DNA from: Leifsonia shinshuensis
GTDB taxonomy: Bacteria; Actinomycetota; Actinomycetes; Actinomycetales; Microbacteriaceae
Assembly: GCF_014217625.1 (NCBI RefSeq)
Contig: NZ_CP043641.1
Coordinates: 2,418,001 to 2,482,000, forward strand
Reading direction: 5' to 3'
DNA length: 64,000 nucleotides
The position numbers and the translations under genes are program-made. Below the pieces are notes generated by a model, which ran no database searches, was not told the origin of the DNA, and saw only the letters and a program-made list of their open reading frames with translations. Below, piece by piece: positions 44,507 through 54,668 of the stretch; position 1 is the stretch's first letter, and each line of letters starts with the position of its first letter.

Positions 44507-45265
44507 ATGCAAGCCGAGTACCCGCTGCCCGTGGACCTGTTCGACAGCCTCGACAAAACGAGCCCCGTGCCGCTCTACTACCAGCTCGCGACGGCGCTGG
44601 AGGCCGCGATCCGCTCCGAGACCGTGCCCCCCGGGTCGCGGCTCGAGAACGAGATCTCGCTCGGCAACCGGCTCGGGCTGTCCCGTCCGACCGTCCGGCG
44701 CGCGCTGCAGGAGCTGGTCGACAAGGGCCTCCTGGTCCGCCGCCGCGGCATCGGAACGCAGGTCGTCCACGGCCGCGTGACCCGCAACGTCGAGCTGACC
44801 AGCCTCTACGAAGACCTCGGCCAGTCCGGGCAGACGCCGACGACGCGCGTCATCTCGTACGAGATCGGCATCGCGGACGAGACCGCGGCGAGCGAGCTCG
44901 GCGTCAAGCTGGGCTACCCGGTCCTGCAGATCACCCGCCTCCGGTCGGCGGACGGCGTCCCGCTCGCCATCCTGGAGAACACCCTGCCGGAGGAATTCAT
45001 CGGCATCACGCGCGAGGAGCTGGAGACGCGCGGCCTCTACCAGCTCCTCAAGGCTCGCGGAGTGACCATCCGGGTCGCCAACCAGCGGATCGGCGCTCGC
45101 GCCGCGAACGCGAACGAGGCCGACCTGTTGGAGATCCGCCGCGGGTCTGCGCTGCTCACCATGTCGCGGACGGCGTTCGACAACTCCGGGCGCGCGGTGG
45201 AGTTCGGCCGGCACGTGTACCGGCCCGACCTGTACTCGTTCGAGCTCACGCTCGTCGACCGCTGA
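44507..45265 (+). CDS. GntR-family regulator with UTRA domain (probable iol regulator)
   Basis: A 252-residue HutC-type regulator. The winged helix contains PVPLYYQLATALEAAIRSE and then RLENEISLGNRLGLSRPTVR plus LVRRRGIGTQVV. The UTRA ligand domain contains RVISYEIGIADETAASELG, LQITRLRSADGVPLAILENTLP and FGRHVYRPDLYSFELTL. TGGAGG lies about seven bases before the ATG. It is convergent with the inositol operon (7 nt between stops) and shares the CTGWCA motif upstream, so it is the likely inositol regulator, responding to inositol or a breakdown product. Confidence 0.92.
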   Translation: MQAEYPLPVDLFDSLDKTSPVPLYYQLATALEAAIRSETVPPGSRLENEISLGNRLGLSRPTVRRALQELVDKGLLVRRRGIGTQVVHGRVTRNVELTSLYEDLGQSGQTPTTRVISYEIGIADETAASELGVKLGYPVLQITRLRSADGVPLAILENTLPEEFIGITREELETRGLYQLLKARGVTIRVANQRIGARAANANEADLLEIRRGSALLTMSRTAFDNSGRAVEFGRHVYRPDLYSFELTLVDR

Positions 45266-45272
45266 CCCGGCC

Positions 45273-46142
45273 TCACCCGGCGACGAGGGCGCGCAGCGTC
45301 TCCAGCTGACTCCGCGCGGACTCCTCGGCGCGCTCGTCCTCGGCGAACACGTTCGAGACGATGATCGCGTCCTCCCGGTCGAGGAAGCCGCTCGCGCGCA
45401 GCGACCCGAACAGCTCCTTCCAGTCCACGTCGCCGTCGCCGATCTCGAGGTGCTGGTGGACGCGCACCGCGTTCCCCGGAGGGTTGGTGATGTAGCGGAG
45501 GCCGTGCGAGTGGCGGTGATCGAAGGAGTCGGCCGCGTAGACGGCGCCCAGCCGGTCCCCCAGCTCCGGGATCAGCGTGGCCGCGCGGTCGCCGTAGTGG
45601 AACGTATGCGATCCCACGTATACGAATCCGACAAGAGGATCGTTGAGGCCCCGGATGACCCGCCACGCCTCCAGGCCGTCCTCGACGAAGTCGTCAGGAT
45701 GCGGGTCGATATTGAGCCGGATGCCCTCCCGATGCAGCACGGGGAGCAGCTCCTCCATCGACCGGTAGAAGGCCGCCTCGCTCGCCTCCGGCTCCTCCGG
45801 CCGGCCGCTGAACTCGGTGTTGATGACCGGCACGCCGAGCCCGGACGCCAGCTCGATGACGCGCGTGAAGTTCTTCACCGCGGTCTGCCGCTCCGGCTCG
45901 GTCGGCCAGCTGATCCGCTGAACCGGCAGCAACGAGGTGATGCCCACTCCCGCGTCGGCCGCGCGCTTGGCGAAGGCCGCCGCCAGCGCGTCGTCGGCCT
46001 TGGGGCGCCGGAAGAACGGCGCGAAGTCCGCGTGCGGCGTGAGCTGGAGGTGCTCGTAACCGAGGCGGGCGACGGCGTCGGGGATGTCCAGCAGTGCGTG
46101 GTCGTGGTGCAGCGGGGTCGGGTCGTAGGCGAGCGTCACCAT
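45273..46142 (-). CDS. Sugar phosphate isomerase/epimerase (IolI/IolH-like TIM barrel)
   Basis: A 289-residue xylose-isomerase-like TIM barrel: LGYEHLQLTPHADFAPFF, LGVPVINTEFSGRPEEPE, LNIDPHPDDFVEDGLEAW (metal-site acids and His), VGSHTFHYGDR and VHQHLEIGDGDVDWKEL. This arrangement of His and Glu ligands is typical of the AP_endonuc_2 family, which includes inosose isomerases and epimerases. Last gene of the inositol operon; CGGAGG lies six bases before ATG 46142. It probably interconverts an inosose or inositol epimer, allowing entry of other inositols. Confidence 0.85.
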   Translation of the reverse strand: MVTLAYDPTPLHHDHALLDIPDAVARLGYEHLQLTPHADFAPFFRRPKADDALAAAFAKRAADAGVGITSLLPVQRISWPTEPERQTAVKNFTRVIELASGLGVPVINTEFSGRPEEPEASEAAFYRSMEELLPVLHREGIRLNIDPHPDDFVEDGLEAWRVIRGLNDPLVGFVYVGSHTFHYGDRAATLIPELGDRLGAVYAADSFDHRHSHGLRYITNPPGNAVRVHQHLEIGDGDVDWKELFGSLRASGFLDREDAIIVSNVFAEDERAEESARSQLETLRALVAG

Positions 46143-46196
46143 GATGGCCTCCGGGATCGAAGCGGACGGGCGGGGTTCGGGTCGAGTGCGCTCGGG

Positions 46197-47222
46197 TCAG
46201 GCGTAGAACGCGGGGCGCCCGGGCGATTCGACGGCGACGGGTCCGGACTCGTCGAGCGCGCGGACGCCGGCCTCGCACGCGAGCGCGACGAGGTAGCCGT
46301 CCCAGGCGTTCGGCCCGGCGACGAGCGATCCGTCGCGCACGGCGTCCACCCAGGCCTGCACCTGAGCGTCGTACGCGCGGGCGAACCGGGTCTTGAAGGT
46401 CGTGTGCTCGGCGATCGACAACGCGGCGTCCGACCAGCGCTGCAGCCCGGACGGCTGCCCGATGCGCGCGATGCCCGTCTGGAACACGGCCTCGGCGCCG
46501 ACCTGGTAGCCGAACTGAACGCTGACGTTCATCTCCACGTCCACCAGCACGCCGTTCTCCAGCTCGATGAGCACGAGGATGGGCTCGCGGAGCCGTTCGG
46601 GCGCGAGGTCGTTGCGCCGCGGGTACTTGACCTCGACGCTGCGGACCGGGGATCCGGCCAGCCACGGCATGACGTCGAACTCGTGCACGACCGAGTCGGT
46701 GATGAGCATCGACTGGGTGTAGCTGTCCGGCACGGACGGGTTGCGGTGCACGCCGCGCAGCATCAGCAGCTCCCCTGCGTCGCCGCCTGCGATGAGCTCG
46801 CGCAGCGCACGGTACTCGTCGTCGAAGCGGCGCATGAAGCCGAGCTGGATGTGCGGGCGATCGAGCCTCTGCTCGAGCTCCAGGATGCGCGACGACGACG
46901 CGCTGTCGGGCGTCAGGGGCTTCTCGCACAGGATCGGGAGGCCGGCCTCCAGCGCGGGCACCAGCACCGGCTCATGGAACTGGCCGGGCGTCGCGATGAT
47001 GACCGCGTCGAGGGCGGACGCGTCGAGGGCTGCCTCGATGCTCGCATAGGCCTGGGCGCCCGGGGCGGCGGCCGCCGCGGCGTCGGCCCGGCCCGCGTCG
47101 GGCTCCACGATCGCGGAGACGGTCGCCCCGCTGATGGTGCGGGTGATGCGCTGGATGTGGTCGGCGCCCATCTGTCCGGCGCCGACGACGCCGACGCGGA
47201 GGTCCTGGTTGCTGCTGGTCAT
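46197..47222 (-). CDS. iolG: Inositol 2-dehydrogenase-like oxidoreductase (Gfo/Idh/MocA)
   Basis: A 341-residue NAD-dependent dehydrogenase. Rossmann start LRVGVVGAGQMGADHIQRI, the catalytic Lys in LCEKPLTPD, and the catalytic Asp/His in DSVVHEFDVMPWL; LGFMRRFDDEYRAL is typical of IolG. It oxidises myo-inositol to 2-keto-myo-inositol (scyllo-inosose), the first step of the pathway. ATG 47222. It lies between the dehydratase and isomerase genes on the same strand, 44-54 nt apart. Confidence 0.92.
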   Translation of the reverse strand: MTSSNQDLRVGVVGAGQMGADHIQRITRTISGATVSAIVEPDAGRADAAAAAAPGAQAYASIEAALDASALDAVIIATPGQFHEPVLVPALEAGLPILCEKPLTPDSASSSRILELEQRLDRPHIQLGFMRRFDDEYRALRELIAGGDAGELLMLRGVHRNPSVPDSYTQSMLITDSVVHEFDVMPWLAGSPVRSVEVKYPRRNDLAPERLREPILVLIELENGVLVDVEMNVSVQFGYQVGAEAVFQTGIARIGQPSGLQRWSDAALSIAEHTTFKTRFARAYDAQVQAWVDAVRDGSLVAGPNAWDGYLVALACEAGVRALDESGPVAVESPGRPAFYA

Positions 47223-47266
47223 GCGGAGTGGCTCGATTCTGTGCGTGGGGGGTCGGCGGGCGGGTC

Positions 47267-48211
47267 TCAGCGGGTGCGGGTCAGCGGCGAGCACCCGAAG
47301 ATGTGCTGCCGGGTGCGGGTGGCGATCCCGAGCGGGACGTCGATGTCGATGCCCGGCATGTCCTGCTCGACGATCGCGAAGATGTCCGGGTCGATGGCGG
47401 CGACCGCCTCGATGATCGGCGCGAAGTCCGGGATGCCGGCGGGCGGCTCGACCATCACGTCGATGGCCGCGTCGGCGAACGCCACGTCGTTCTTCAGCAC
47501 CTCGAAGCGCAGCTCGGGGTCGATCTGCTTGAGGTGCAGATACCCGATGCGCTCGGGGTGGTCCTGGATGAGCGTGACGTTGTCGCCGCCGTAGTAGGCG
47601 AAGTGGCCGGTGTCGAGGCACAGGTTCACGTAGCGGGGGTCGGTCTGCGCAAGGAGGCGCTCGACCTCCCGGTGCGTGCCGACGTGGGAGTCGGCGTGCG
47701 AGTGGAACTGCTGCCGCAGTCCGTATTCCTCGAGCAGGATACGACCGAGACGGTCGTGTCCGGCGGCCAGCGACACCCACTGCTCGTCGGTCAGGGTGCG
47801 GGGCTCCAGGGTCTCGCCCGTGGCGTCCGAGCGCCAGAGGTCGGGGATGACGACGATGTGCTCTCCGCCGACCGCGCGGGTCAGGGCGGCGACCTTCTCG
47901 ACCTGCTCGACGGCGCGGTCCCACTGCCCCGCGCCCTTGTGGAAGCCGGTGAACACCGTGCCGCCGCTGATCCGGAGGTCGCGCTTCGCGAGCTCGTCCA
48001 GGAGCTGCGCAGGGTCGGTCGGGAGGTACCCGTACGGGCCGAGCTCGATCCAGTGGTAGCCCGCGGCCTGCACCTCGTCCAGGAAGCGGTCCCACAGCGT
48101 CTGCCGCGGGTCATCCGGGAACCACACGCCCCACGAGTCGGGAGCGGTGCCGATCCGGAGGCCGGACGTGTGGGCCCCGGCCGGGCGCTGGTCGGTGGCG
48201 GTTTCGGTCAT
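47267..48211 (-). CDS. iolE: Inosose dehydratase-like protein (IolE)
   Basis: A 314-residue TIM-barrel enzyme. The start GLRIGTAPDSWGVWFPDDP is the IolE signature; AGYHWIELGPYGYLP, FHSHADSHVGTHREVERLL, VNLCLDTGHFAYYGGD and GYLHLKQIDPE follow, with metal-ligand His, Glu and Asp residues. It removes water from 2-keto-myo-inositol to give 3,5/4-trihydroxycyclohexane-1,2-dione. It follows iolD after 36 nt. Length and motifs match the family. Confidence 0.94.
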   Translation of the reverse strand: MTETATDQRPAGAHTSGLRIGTAPDSWGVWFPDDPRQTLWDRFLDEVQAAGYHWIELGPYGYLPTDPAQLLDELAKRDLRISGGTVFTGFHKGAGQWDRAVEQVEKVAALTRAVGGEHIVVIPDLWRSDATGETLEPRTLTDEQWVSLAAGHDRLGRILLEEYGLRQQFHSHADSHVGTHREVERLLAQTDPRYVNLCLDTGHFAYYGGDNVTLIQDHPERIGYLHLKQIDPELRFEVLKNDVAFADAAIDVMVEPPAGIPDFAPIIEAVAAIDPDIFAIVEQDMPGIDIDVPLGIATRTRQHIFGCSPLTRTR

Positions 48212-48247
48212 CGTCGTCCTTCGAGGGTCGTGGTGGTGGTGGTTCGC

Positions 48248-50176
48248 TCAGCCCAGGAGGGGCCGCTGCTGCTTCTGCTGGTCGAGGTAGTCGGCGCGGG
48301 CGGTCTGCGTGCTCTCCAGCTCGGAGACCTCCGCGACCGGCACATCCCACCAGCCTTCGCCGTCCGGGGCGTAGACGAACGGGTCGGAGTCGATGTGGAT
48401 GAGGGTGGAGGTCGTGCTCGCCTTGGCCGCCCGCACCGCGTCCTCCAGGCGGGTCGCGGCGTCCGGGCCCGGCGCGAGCTCGATGACGTCGATGCCGAAG
48501 CTGCGGGCGTTGGCGGCGAGGTCGACCGGGAGGAAGTCGCCGCGCTCGAAGTTCAGCTCGGCGTCGTCGCGATAGCGGTAGCGGGTCCCGTAGCGCTGCG
48601 AGCCGACGGTCTCGGAGAGATGGCCGATGGAGGCGTAGCCGTGGTTCTGGATGAGCACCACGACGATCTTGATGCCCTCGGCGACCGCGGTCGCGAGCTC
48701 CGTGTGCAGCATGAGGTACGAACCGTCGCCGACCAGGACGATGACGTCACGGTCGTCGCCGAGCGCCTCCAGCCCGCGCTTGACGCCCAGGCCGCCGGCG
48801 ATCTCGTAGCCCATGCACGAGAAGGCGTACTCGACGTGATAGCCGAGCGGATCGCGCACCCGCCACAGCTTGTGGAGGTCGCCGGGGAGGGAGCCCGCCG
48901 CCTGCACCACGACGTCGCGTGGGTCGGACGCGCGCTGTACGGCGCCGATCAGCGCAGGCTGGCCGATGAGGGCCGGCCGCCCGTCCGGTCCTGGCGTCGC
49001 CGGCGCGAGCGCGTCGTCCGCCACCGCGTCCCACTCCGCCTTCTCCTCGGCGATCCAGGTCGCGTAGCCGGAGTGCACGCGGTGTCCCGCGAGGGCGTCG
49101 GTGAGGGCCGTGAGCGCCTCGCGTGCGTCGGCTATCAGCGGGAGCTGCGAGCCGTGCTTGTACGCGTCGAACGGCGCGACGTTGACGTTCACGAACCGCA
49201 CGTCCGGGTTCTGGAACACCGTCCGGCTGGCGGTCGTGAAGTCGCTGTACCGGGTCCCGACGCCGATCACGAGGTCGGCCTGCGCCGTGATCCGGTTGGC
49301 CGCAGTGGTTCCGGTGGCGCCGACGCCTCCGAGGTACTGCGGGTGGTCCCAGTTCAGGGAGCCGCCTCCGGCCTGCGTGGTGCCGACCGGGATGCCGGTG
49401 GCCTCCACGAACGCGCGCAGCACGTTCTCGGCCCCCGAGTACAGGACGCCGCCACCGGCGACCAGGACCGGGCGCTGCGCGCCGCGGATCGCATCGACCG
49501 CGGCGGCCAGCGCCCAGCCTTCCGGGGCCGGACGGCGCACGTGCCACTCGCGCGGCGCGAGGAACTCCTCCGGCACGTCCAGGGCCTCGGCCTGCACGTC
49601 CTCCGGGAGCGCGATCGTGACCGCTCCGGTCTCTGCAGGGTCGGTGAGCACGCGCATCGCCGCCAACGCGATCGAGAAAAGCTGCTCCGGCCGCTGCACC
49701 CGGTCGAAGAACCGTGAGAGCGGGCGGAACGCGTCCGTCACCTGGATGCCGAGGTCGTGCGGGTGCTCCAGCTGCTGGAGGACCGGGTCGGCGACCCGGG
49801 TGGCGAAGGTGTCCGACGGCAGCAGCAACGCGGGGAGTCGGTTGGCCGTCGCGAGCGCGGCGCCGGTGAGCATGTTCGCCGCGCCCGGACCGACCGACGC
49901 GGTCGAGGCGAGCGTGGCCCGGCGGCGGTGGATGCGCGCGAAACCGACGGCCTGATGAACCATCGCCTGCTCGTTGCGCGCCTGGTAGTAGGGCATGAGC
50001 GTCGGGTCCTGCACGTTCGCCTGCTTGAGCGCCTGGCCGAGGCCCGCGACGTTGCCGTGGCCGAAGATCCCGAGCATGCCGGGGATGGTGCGCTCGCGCA
50101 CATCGCCGTCGACGGTCCACTGGTTGGCGAGGAACTCGACGAGCGCCTGCGCCACCGTCATCCTGCGGGTCGTCAT
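48248..50176 (-). CDS. iolD: 3D-(3,5/4)-trihydroxycyclohexane-1,2-dione hydrolase
   Basis: A 642-residue thiamine-diphosphate enzyme, the usual IolD size. The ThDP-activating Glu is in YQARNEQAMVHQAVGFAR. The GDG metal/diphosphate motif is in VIVLVGDGSYLMLHTELATA with the downstream VVVLIQNHGYASIGHLSE. It opens the cyclohexanedione ring to 5-deoxy-glucuronate. ATG 50176 overlaps the iolB stop by 4 nt, giving translational coupling. PALIG is locally duplicated (PALIGQPALIGA). Confidence 0.97.
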   Translation of the reverse strand: MTTRRMTVAQALVEFLANQWTVDGDVRERTIPGMLGIFGHGNVAGLGQALKQANVQDPTLMPYYQARNEQAMVHQAVGFARIHRRRATLASTASVGPGAANMLTGAALATANRLPALLLPSDTFATRVADPVLQQLEHPHDLGIQVTDAFRPLSRFFDRVQRPEQLFSIALAAMRVLTDPAETGAVTIALPEDVQAEALDVPEEFLAPREWHVRRPAPEGWALAAAVDAIRGAQRPVLVAGGGVLYSGAENVLRAFVEATGIPVGTTQAGGGSLNWDHPQYLGGVGATGTTAANRITAQADLVIGVGTRYSDFTTASRTVFQNPDVRFVNVNVAPFDAYKHGSQLPLIADAREALTALTDALAGHRVHSGYATWIAEEKAEWDAVADDALAPATPGPDGRPALIGQPALIGAVQRASDPRDVVVQAAGSLPGDLHKLWRVRDPLGYHVEYAFSCMGYEIAGGLGVKRGLEALGDDRDVIVLVGDGSYLMLHTELATAVAEGIKIVVVLIQNHGYASIGHLSETVGSQRYGTRYRYRDDAELNFERGDFLPVDLAANARSFGIDVIELAPGPDAATRLEDAVRAAKASTTSTLIHIDSDPFVYAPDGEGWWDVPVAEVSELESTQTARADYLDQQKQQRPLLG

Positions 50177-51090
50177 CGGGCGGCTCCTTCTGTGGTGGGC
50201 GTGGTCGCGTTCGTCGCGTAGGGCAAGCGGGGGTCCTGCTCGGCACCCTCCCAGGTGGTCCGCAGCCAGGCCTGACGCGGGTCGTCGCTGATCAGCCAGG
50301 CGCGCTCCTCGCCGGGGCCGGCCATGACGTTGAGGTAGTAGAGGTCGTACTCGGGGGCCGCGACGGCGGGGCCGTGGTAGCCGAACGGCACGAGGGCGAC
50401 GTCTCCCGTCCGCACAAGCGCGTTGGTCTCGATGTCGCCGCCCGGCGAGCGGTAGGTGGCGAAGCTGCCGAAGGCGTCGGCGGTCGGCGGCGCGCTCGCG
50501 CCGCGGACCGGGGCAGCCTCGAAGTAGTAGATCTCCTCCAGCCGGGACTCGTGACCCGGCACATCCTCGTCGTGCTTGTGCGCGGGATGCGACGACCAGT
50601 TGCCGGCGGGTGTGATGACCTCGCAGACGATCAGGGCGGCGGCGTCCAGCGCGCCGGGAGTCCCGAAGTTGTGCACCTGACGCGTGTCGCGGCCGGCGCC
50701 GCGGAGCTCGACCGGGACCTCGCTCTTCGCGATGTAGGCCGACGGCTTGCGGACGCGCGTGGGCGCCTCCGCCACCGCGACCCGGCCGAAGCCGCTGATC
50801 GTCAGCCCCACGCCGGCGCCGACGTAGACCACATCGGTCGGCCCGTCGAAGACGCTCGACCGCCCTGCCAGGTGGGTGGTCTTGCCCTCGTGCCCGACCG
50901 CGAACGACCCGGCCAGCGGGACGACGATGCGCTCGACCTCCCCGGCCGGCAGCTCGACAGCGTTGCCGGCGAGCTCCGCGACGCGCAGGCCGGTGTGCTG
51001 CCAGCCGTCGAGGGAGTCGTCCACCACGGACTCCCACCAGCGGTCGCTCAGTGCGCCCCGCGGGAAGAACCACTCGTTGTGCTCTGCCAT
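50173..51090 (-). CDS. iolB: 5-deoxy-glucuronate isomerase
   Basis: A 305-residue cupin-type enzyme: EWFFPRGALSDRWW at the start, VPLAGSFAVGHEGKTTHLAGRSSVFDGPTDVVYV, NWSSHPAHKHDEDVPGHESRLEEIYYF with the metal-binding His/Glu set, and VPFGYHGPAVAAPEYDLYYLNVMAGP. It isomerises 5-deoxy-glucuronate to 2-deoxy-5-keto-gluconate. It lies 11 nt after iolA and overlaps iolD. The assignment is firm from the bicupin motif HPAHKHDE. Confidence 0.96.
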   Translation of the reverse strand: MAEHNEWFFPRGALSDRWWESVVDDSLDGWQHTGLRVAELAGNAVELPAGEVERIVVPLAGSFAVGHEGKTTHLAGRSSVFDGPTDVVYVGAGVGLTISGFGRVAVAEAPTRVRKPSAYIAKSEVPVELRGAGRDTRQVHNFGTPGALDAAALIVCEVITPAGNWSSHPAHKHDEDVPGHESRLEEIYYFEAAPVRGASAPPTADAFGSFATYRSPGGDIETNALVRTGDVALVPFGYHGPAVAAPEYDLYYLNVMAGPGEERAWLISDDPRQAWLRTTWEGAEQDPRLPYATNATTPTTEGAAR

Positions 51091-51101
51091 GTCGGGGGTC
51101 C

Positions 51102-52667
<1,566 letters not shown>

Positions 52668-52706
52668 GATCGTGTTCCTTCGCAATGACGCGGTGTGCTG
52701 GCCGGA

Positions 52707-53627
52707 TCAGCGGCCGTGGACGAGGGTGGCGGCGATGTCGACCGCGCGGCCGACGTCCCCGTCCTTGGGGTAGAGGAGCGTACGCCCCACGACGAGGCCG
52801 TGCACTCCCGGGAGCGCGAGTGCGGCCTCCCACGACGCGAAGGTCTCCTCGGGGGCCGCGTCGGTGTCACCGCCGAGCAGGAGCGTCGGCAGCGTGGTCG
52901 CGGCCATGACGCGTTCCATGTCGGGCACGACCGGCAGCTTGAGCCAGGTGTAGGCGGACGAGGCGCCCAGGCCGGAGGCGATCGCCACCGACTGGATGAC
53001 GGCGTCCGTCGTGAGATCGTTGACGACGCGGCCGTCGTTCCACCGGCTCATGAAGGGCTCGAGGAGGATGGGGAGTCGCGCCCGGGCCGCCGCGGTGACC
53101 GCGTTGGCTGTCGCCTCCAGCGTGCGCGCGGTGCCCACGTCCTCCAGGTTGACGCGGACGAGCAGCTTGGCGGCGTCCACGCCCTCGCGGACCATCGCGT
53201 CGACGTCGTATCCGGTGTAGCGGTCGTCCATCTCGAACACGGCGCCGCGGAGGCCGCCGCGGTTCATCGAGCCGACCGCGATCTTGTCGTCCAGGGCGCC
53301 GAGCAGCGCCAGGTCCTCGATGATGTCGGGGGTGCCGAGCACGCCGTCCACACCAGGCCGCGACAGCGCGAGCGCGAGCCGCTGCAGGAGGTCGTACCGG
53401 TCGGCCATGGCCATCGGGTCGTCGCCGACGCCGAGGGCGCCGCGGGCCGGGTGGTCGGCGGCGACGATGAAAAGACGGCCGTCGTCGCGGACCAGCGGGC
53501 GCCGGACGCGCGTGGCGAGCACCGTCGCGACGTCGTCGGGGCTCGTGTGGCGACGGGCGCGGAGGCGCTCGAACGCGGCTGCGTCGAGGATCGGGACGGG
53601 GCCGGCGATCGGCTCAGCTGTGGACAT
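52707..53627 (-). CDS. Deoxyphosphogluconate aldolase-like TIM-barrel protein of iol operon
   Basis: A 306-residue (beta/alpha)8 protein of the actinobacterial group I know as Cgl0158-like. Motifs include GRLFIVAADHPARGALGVG, VDGVLGTPDIIEDLALLGAL, DAAKLLVRVNLED, ARLPILLEPFMSRW, YTWLKLPVVPDMERVM and LLLGGDTDAAPEE. Its place between iolC and iolA indicates that it splits 2-deoxy-5-keto-gluconate-6-phosphate into dihydroxyacetone phosphate and malonate semialdehyde, replacing IolJ. The function is inferred from context. Its ATG overlaps the iolC gene by 14 nt. Confidence 0.85.
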   Translation of the reverse strand: MSTAEPIAGPVPILDAAAFERLRARRHTSPDDVATVLATRVRRPLVRDDGRLFIVAADHPARGALGVGDDPMAMADRYDLLQRLALALSRPGVDGVLGTPDIIEDLALLGALDDKIAVGSMNRGGLRGAVFEMDDRYTGYDVDAMVREGVDAAKLLVRVNLEDVGTARTLEATANAVTAAARARLPILLEPFMSRWNDGRVVNDLTTDAVIQSVAIASGLGASSAYTWLKLPVVPDMERVMAATTLPTLLLGGDTDAAPEETFASWEAALALPGVHGLVVGRTLLYPKDGDVGRAVDIAATLVHGR

Positions 53628-54576
53628 TCTGGAGCTCCTTCAGCACGGACTCGACCTCGGCGGTCGTCGGCATGGCGGTGGAGCACTCGCGGCGCGTGGC
53701 CACGATGGCTCCGGCGATGTTGGCGAAGCGGATGACCCGCTCCAGCGACCACTCCTGCAGCAGGCCGTAGCAGAGCGCGCCGCCGAAGCCGTCGCCGGCG
53801 CCGAGGCCGTTGACGACCTCCACGAAGTACGGCGGCACCTCCACGGTCTCCTCGCGGGTCTTGGCGAGCACGCCGCGCGGGCCCTGCTTGACCACGGCGA
53901 GTTCGACGCCGCGCTCGAGGAGCGCGTCGGCCGCGCGCATGGGCTCGGTCTCGCCCACGGCGATCTCGCATTCCTCGCGGTTGCCGACGGCGACCGTGAC
54001 GTGACCGAGTGCGCGCTCCACCTCGGCCGTCGCGGCGGCTCCACTCGACCAGAACATCGGCCGGTAGTCGAGGTCGAGGATCGTCAGCGGGACACGGCCA
54101 CGGGCCTCCCACGCCACGTGGTGCGCGGTGCGGCTCGGGTCGCGGGAGAGCCCGGTGACGGTCGACCAGTAGATGCGGGCACGGCTGATCGCGTCGAGGT
54201 CGAGATCTTTCGCCGTGATCGCGAGGTCCGGCGCGAGCGGGTCGCGGTAGAAGTAGAGCGGGAAGTCGTCCGGCGGGAAGATCTCGCAGAACGTCACCGG
54301 CGTCTTGAGGGCGCCGACCGTGCCGACGAACCGGTCGTCCACGCCGAGCCTGCGCAGCTCGCGGTGCGCGTAGCGGCCGAACGGGTCGTCTCCGGTGGCC
54401 GTGATGACGGCTGAGCGGAGGCCATGCCGGGCGGCGGCGATCGAGACGTTGGTCGCGCTGCCGCCGAGGAACTTGCCGAAGGTCTCGACGTCCTCCAGGC
54501 CCACCCCGTCTTGCAGGGGGTAGATATCGACACCGATACGCCCGATCGTGATCAGATCGAAGCTCTCGCTCGTCAT
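53614..54576 (-). CDS. iolC: 5-dehydro-2-deoxygluconokinase
   Basis: A 320-residue PfkB kinase. The start LITIGRIGVDIYPLQDGVGLED is typical of IolC, followed by FGKFLGGSATNVSIAAARHG and FCEIFPPDDFPLYFYR; the signature VVNGLGAGDGFGGALCYGLL contains the catalytic Asp. It phosphorylates 2-deoxy-5-keto-gluconate. ATG 54576 has GAAGGAG nine bases upstream and is preferred over the start at 54621, which lies close to the presumed promoter. First gene of the inositol operon; the TATCAAWCTGWCA motif lies about 65 bp upstream. Confidence 0.95.
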   Translation of the reverse strand: MTSESFDLITIGRIGVDIYPLQDGVGLEDVETFGKFLGGSATNVSIAAARHGLRSAVITATGDDPFGRYAHRELRRLGVDDRFVGTVGALKTPVTFCEIFPPDDFPLYFYRDPLAPDLAITAKDLDLDAISRARIYWSTVTGLSRDPSRTAHHVAWEARGRVPLTILDLDYRPMFWSSGAAATAEVERALGHVTVAVGNREECEIAVGETEPMRAADALLERGVELAVVKQGPRGVLAKTREETVEVPPYFVEVVNGLGAGDGFGGALCYGLLQEWSLERVIRFANIAGAIVATRRECSTAMPTTAEVESVLKELQNVHS

Positions 54577-54638
54577 GTCGTGGAACTCCTTCGTCGGGGT
54601 CGTGCTGTGCTCGCTGGTCAAGCCTACACCTTATGTTC

Positions 54639-54651
54639 TATCAAACTGACA
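54639..54651. promoter_or_regulatory. Candidate iol operator 1 (TATCAAACTGACA)
   Basis: Lies between the transporter stop (54669) and the iolC start (54576), where the operon promoter must be. It matches the copy upstream of the transporter at 11 of 13 positions. Probably bound by the GntR/UTRA regulator; inferred. Confidence 0.6.
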
Positions 54652-54668
54652 AAATATCTGGAAGGGCC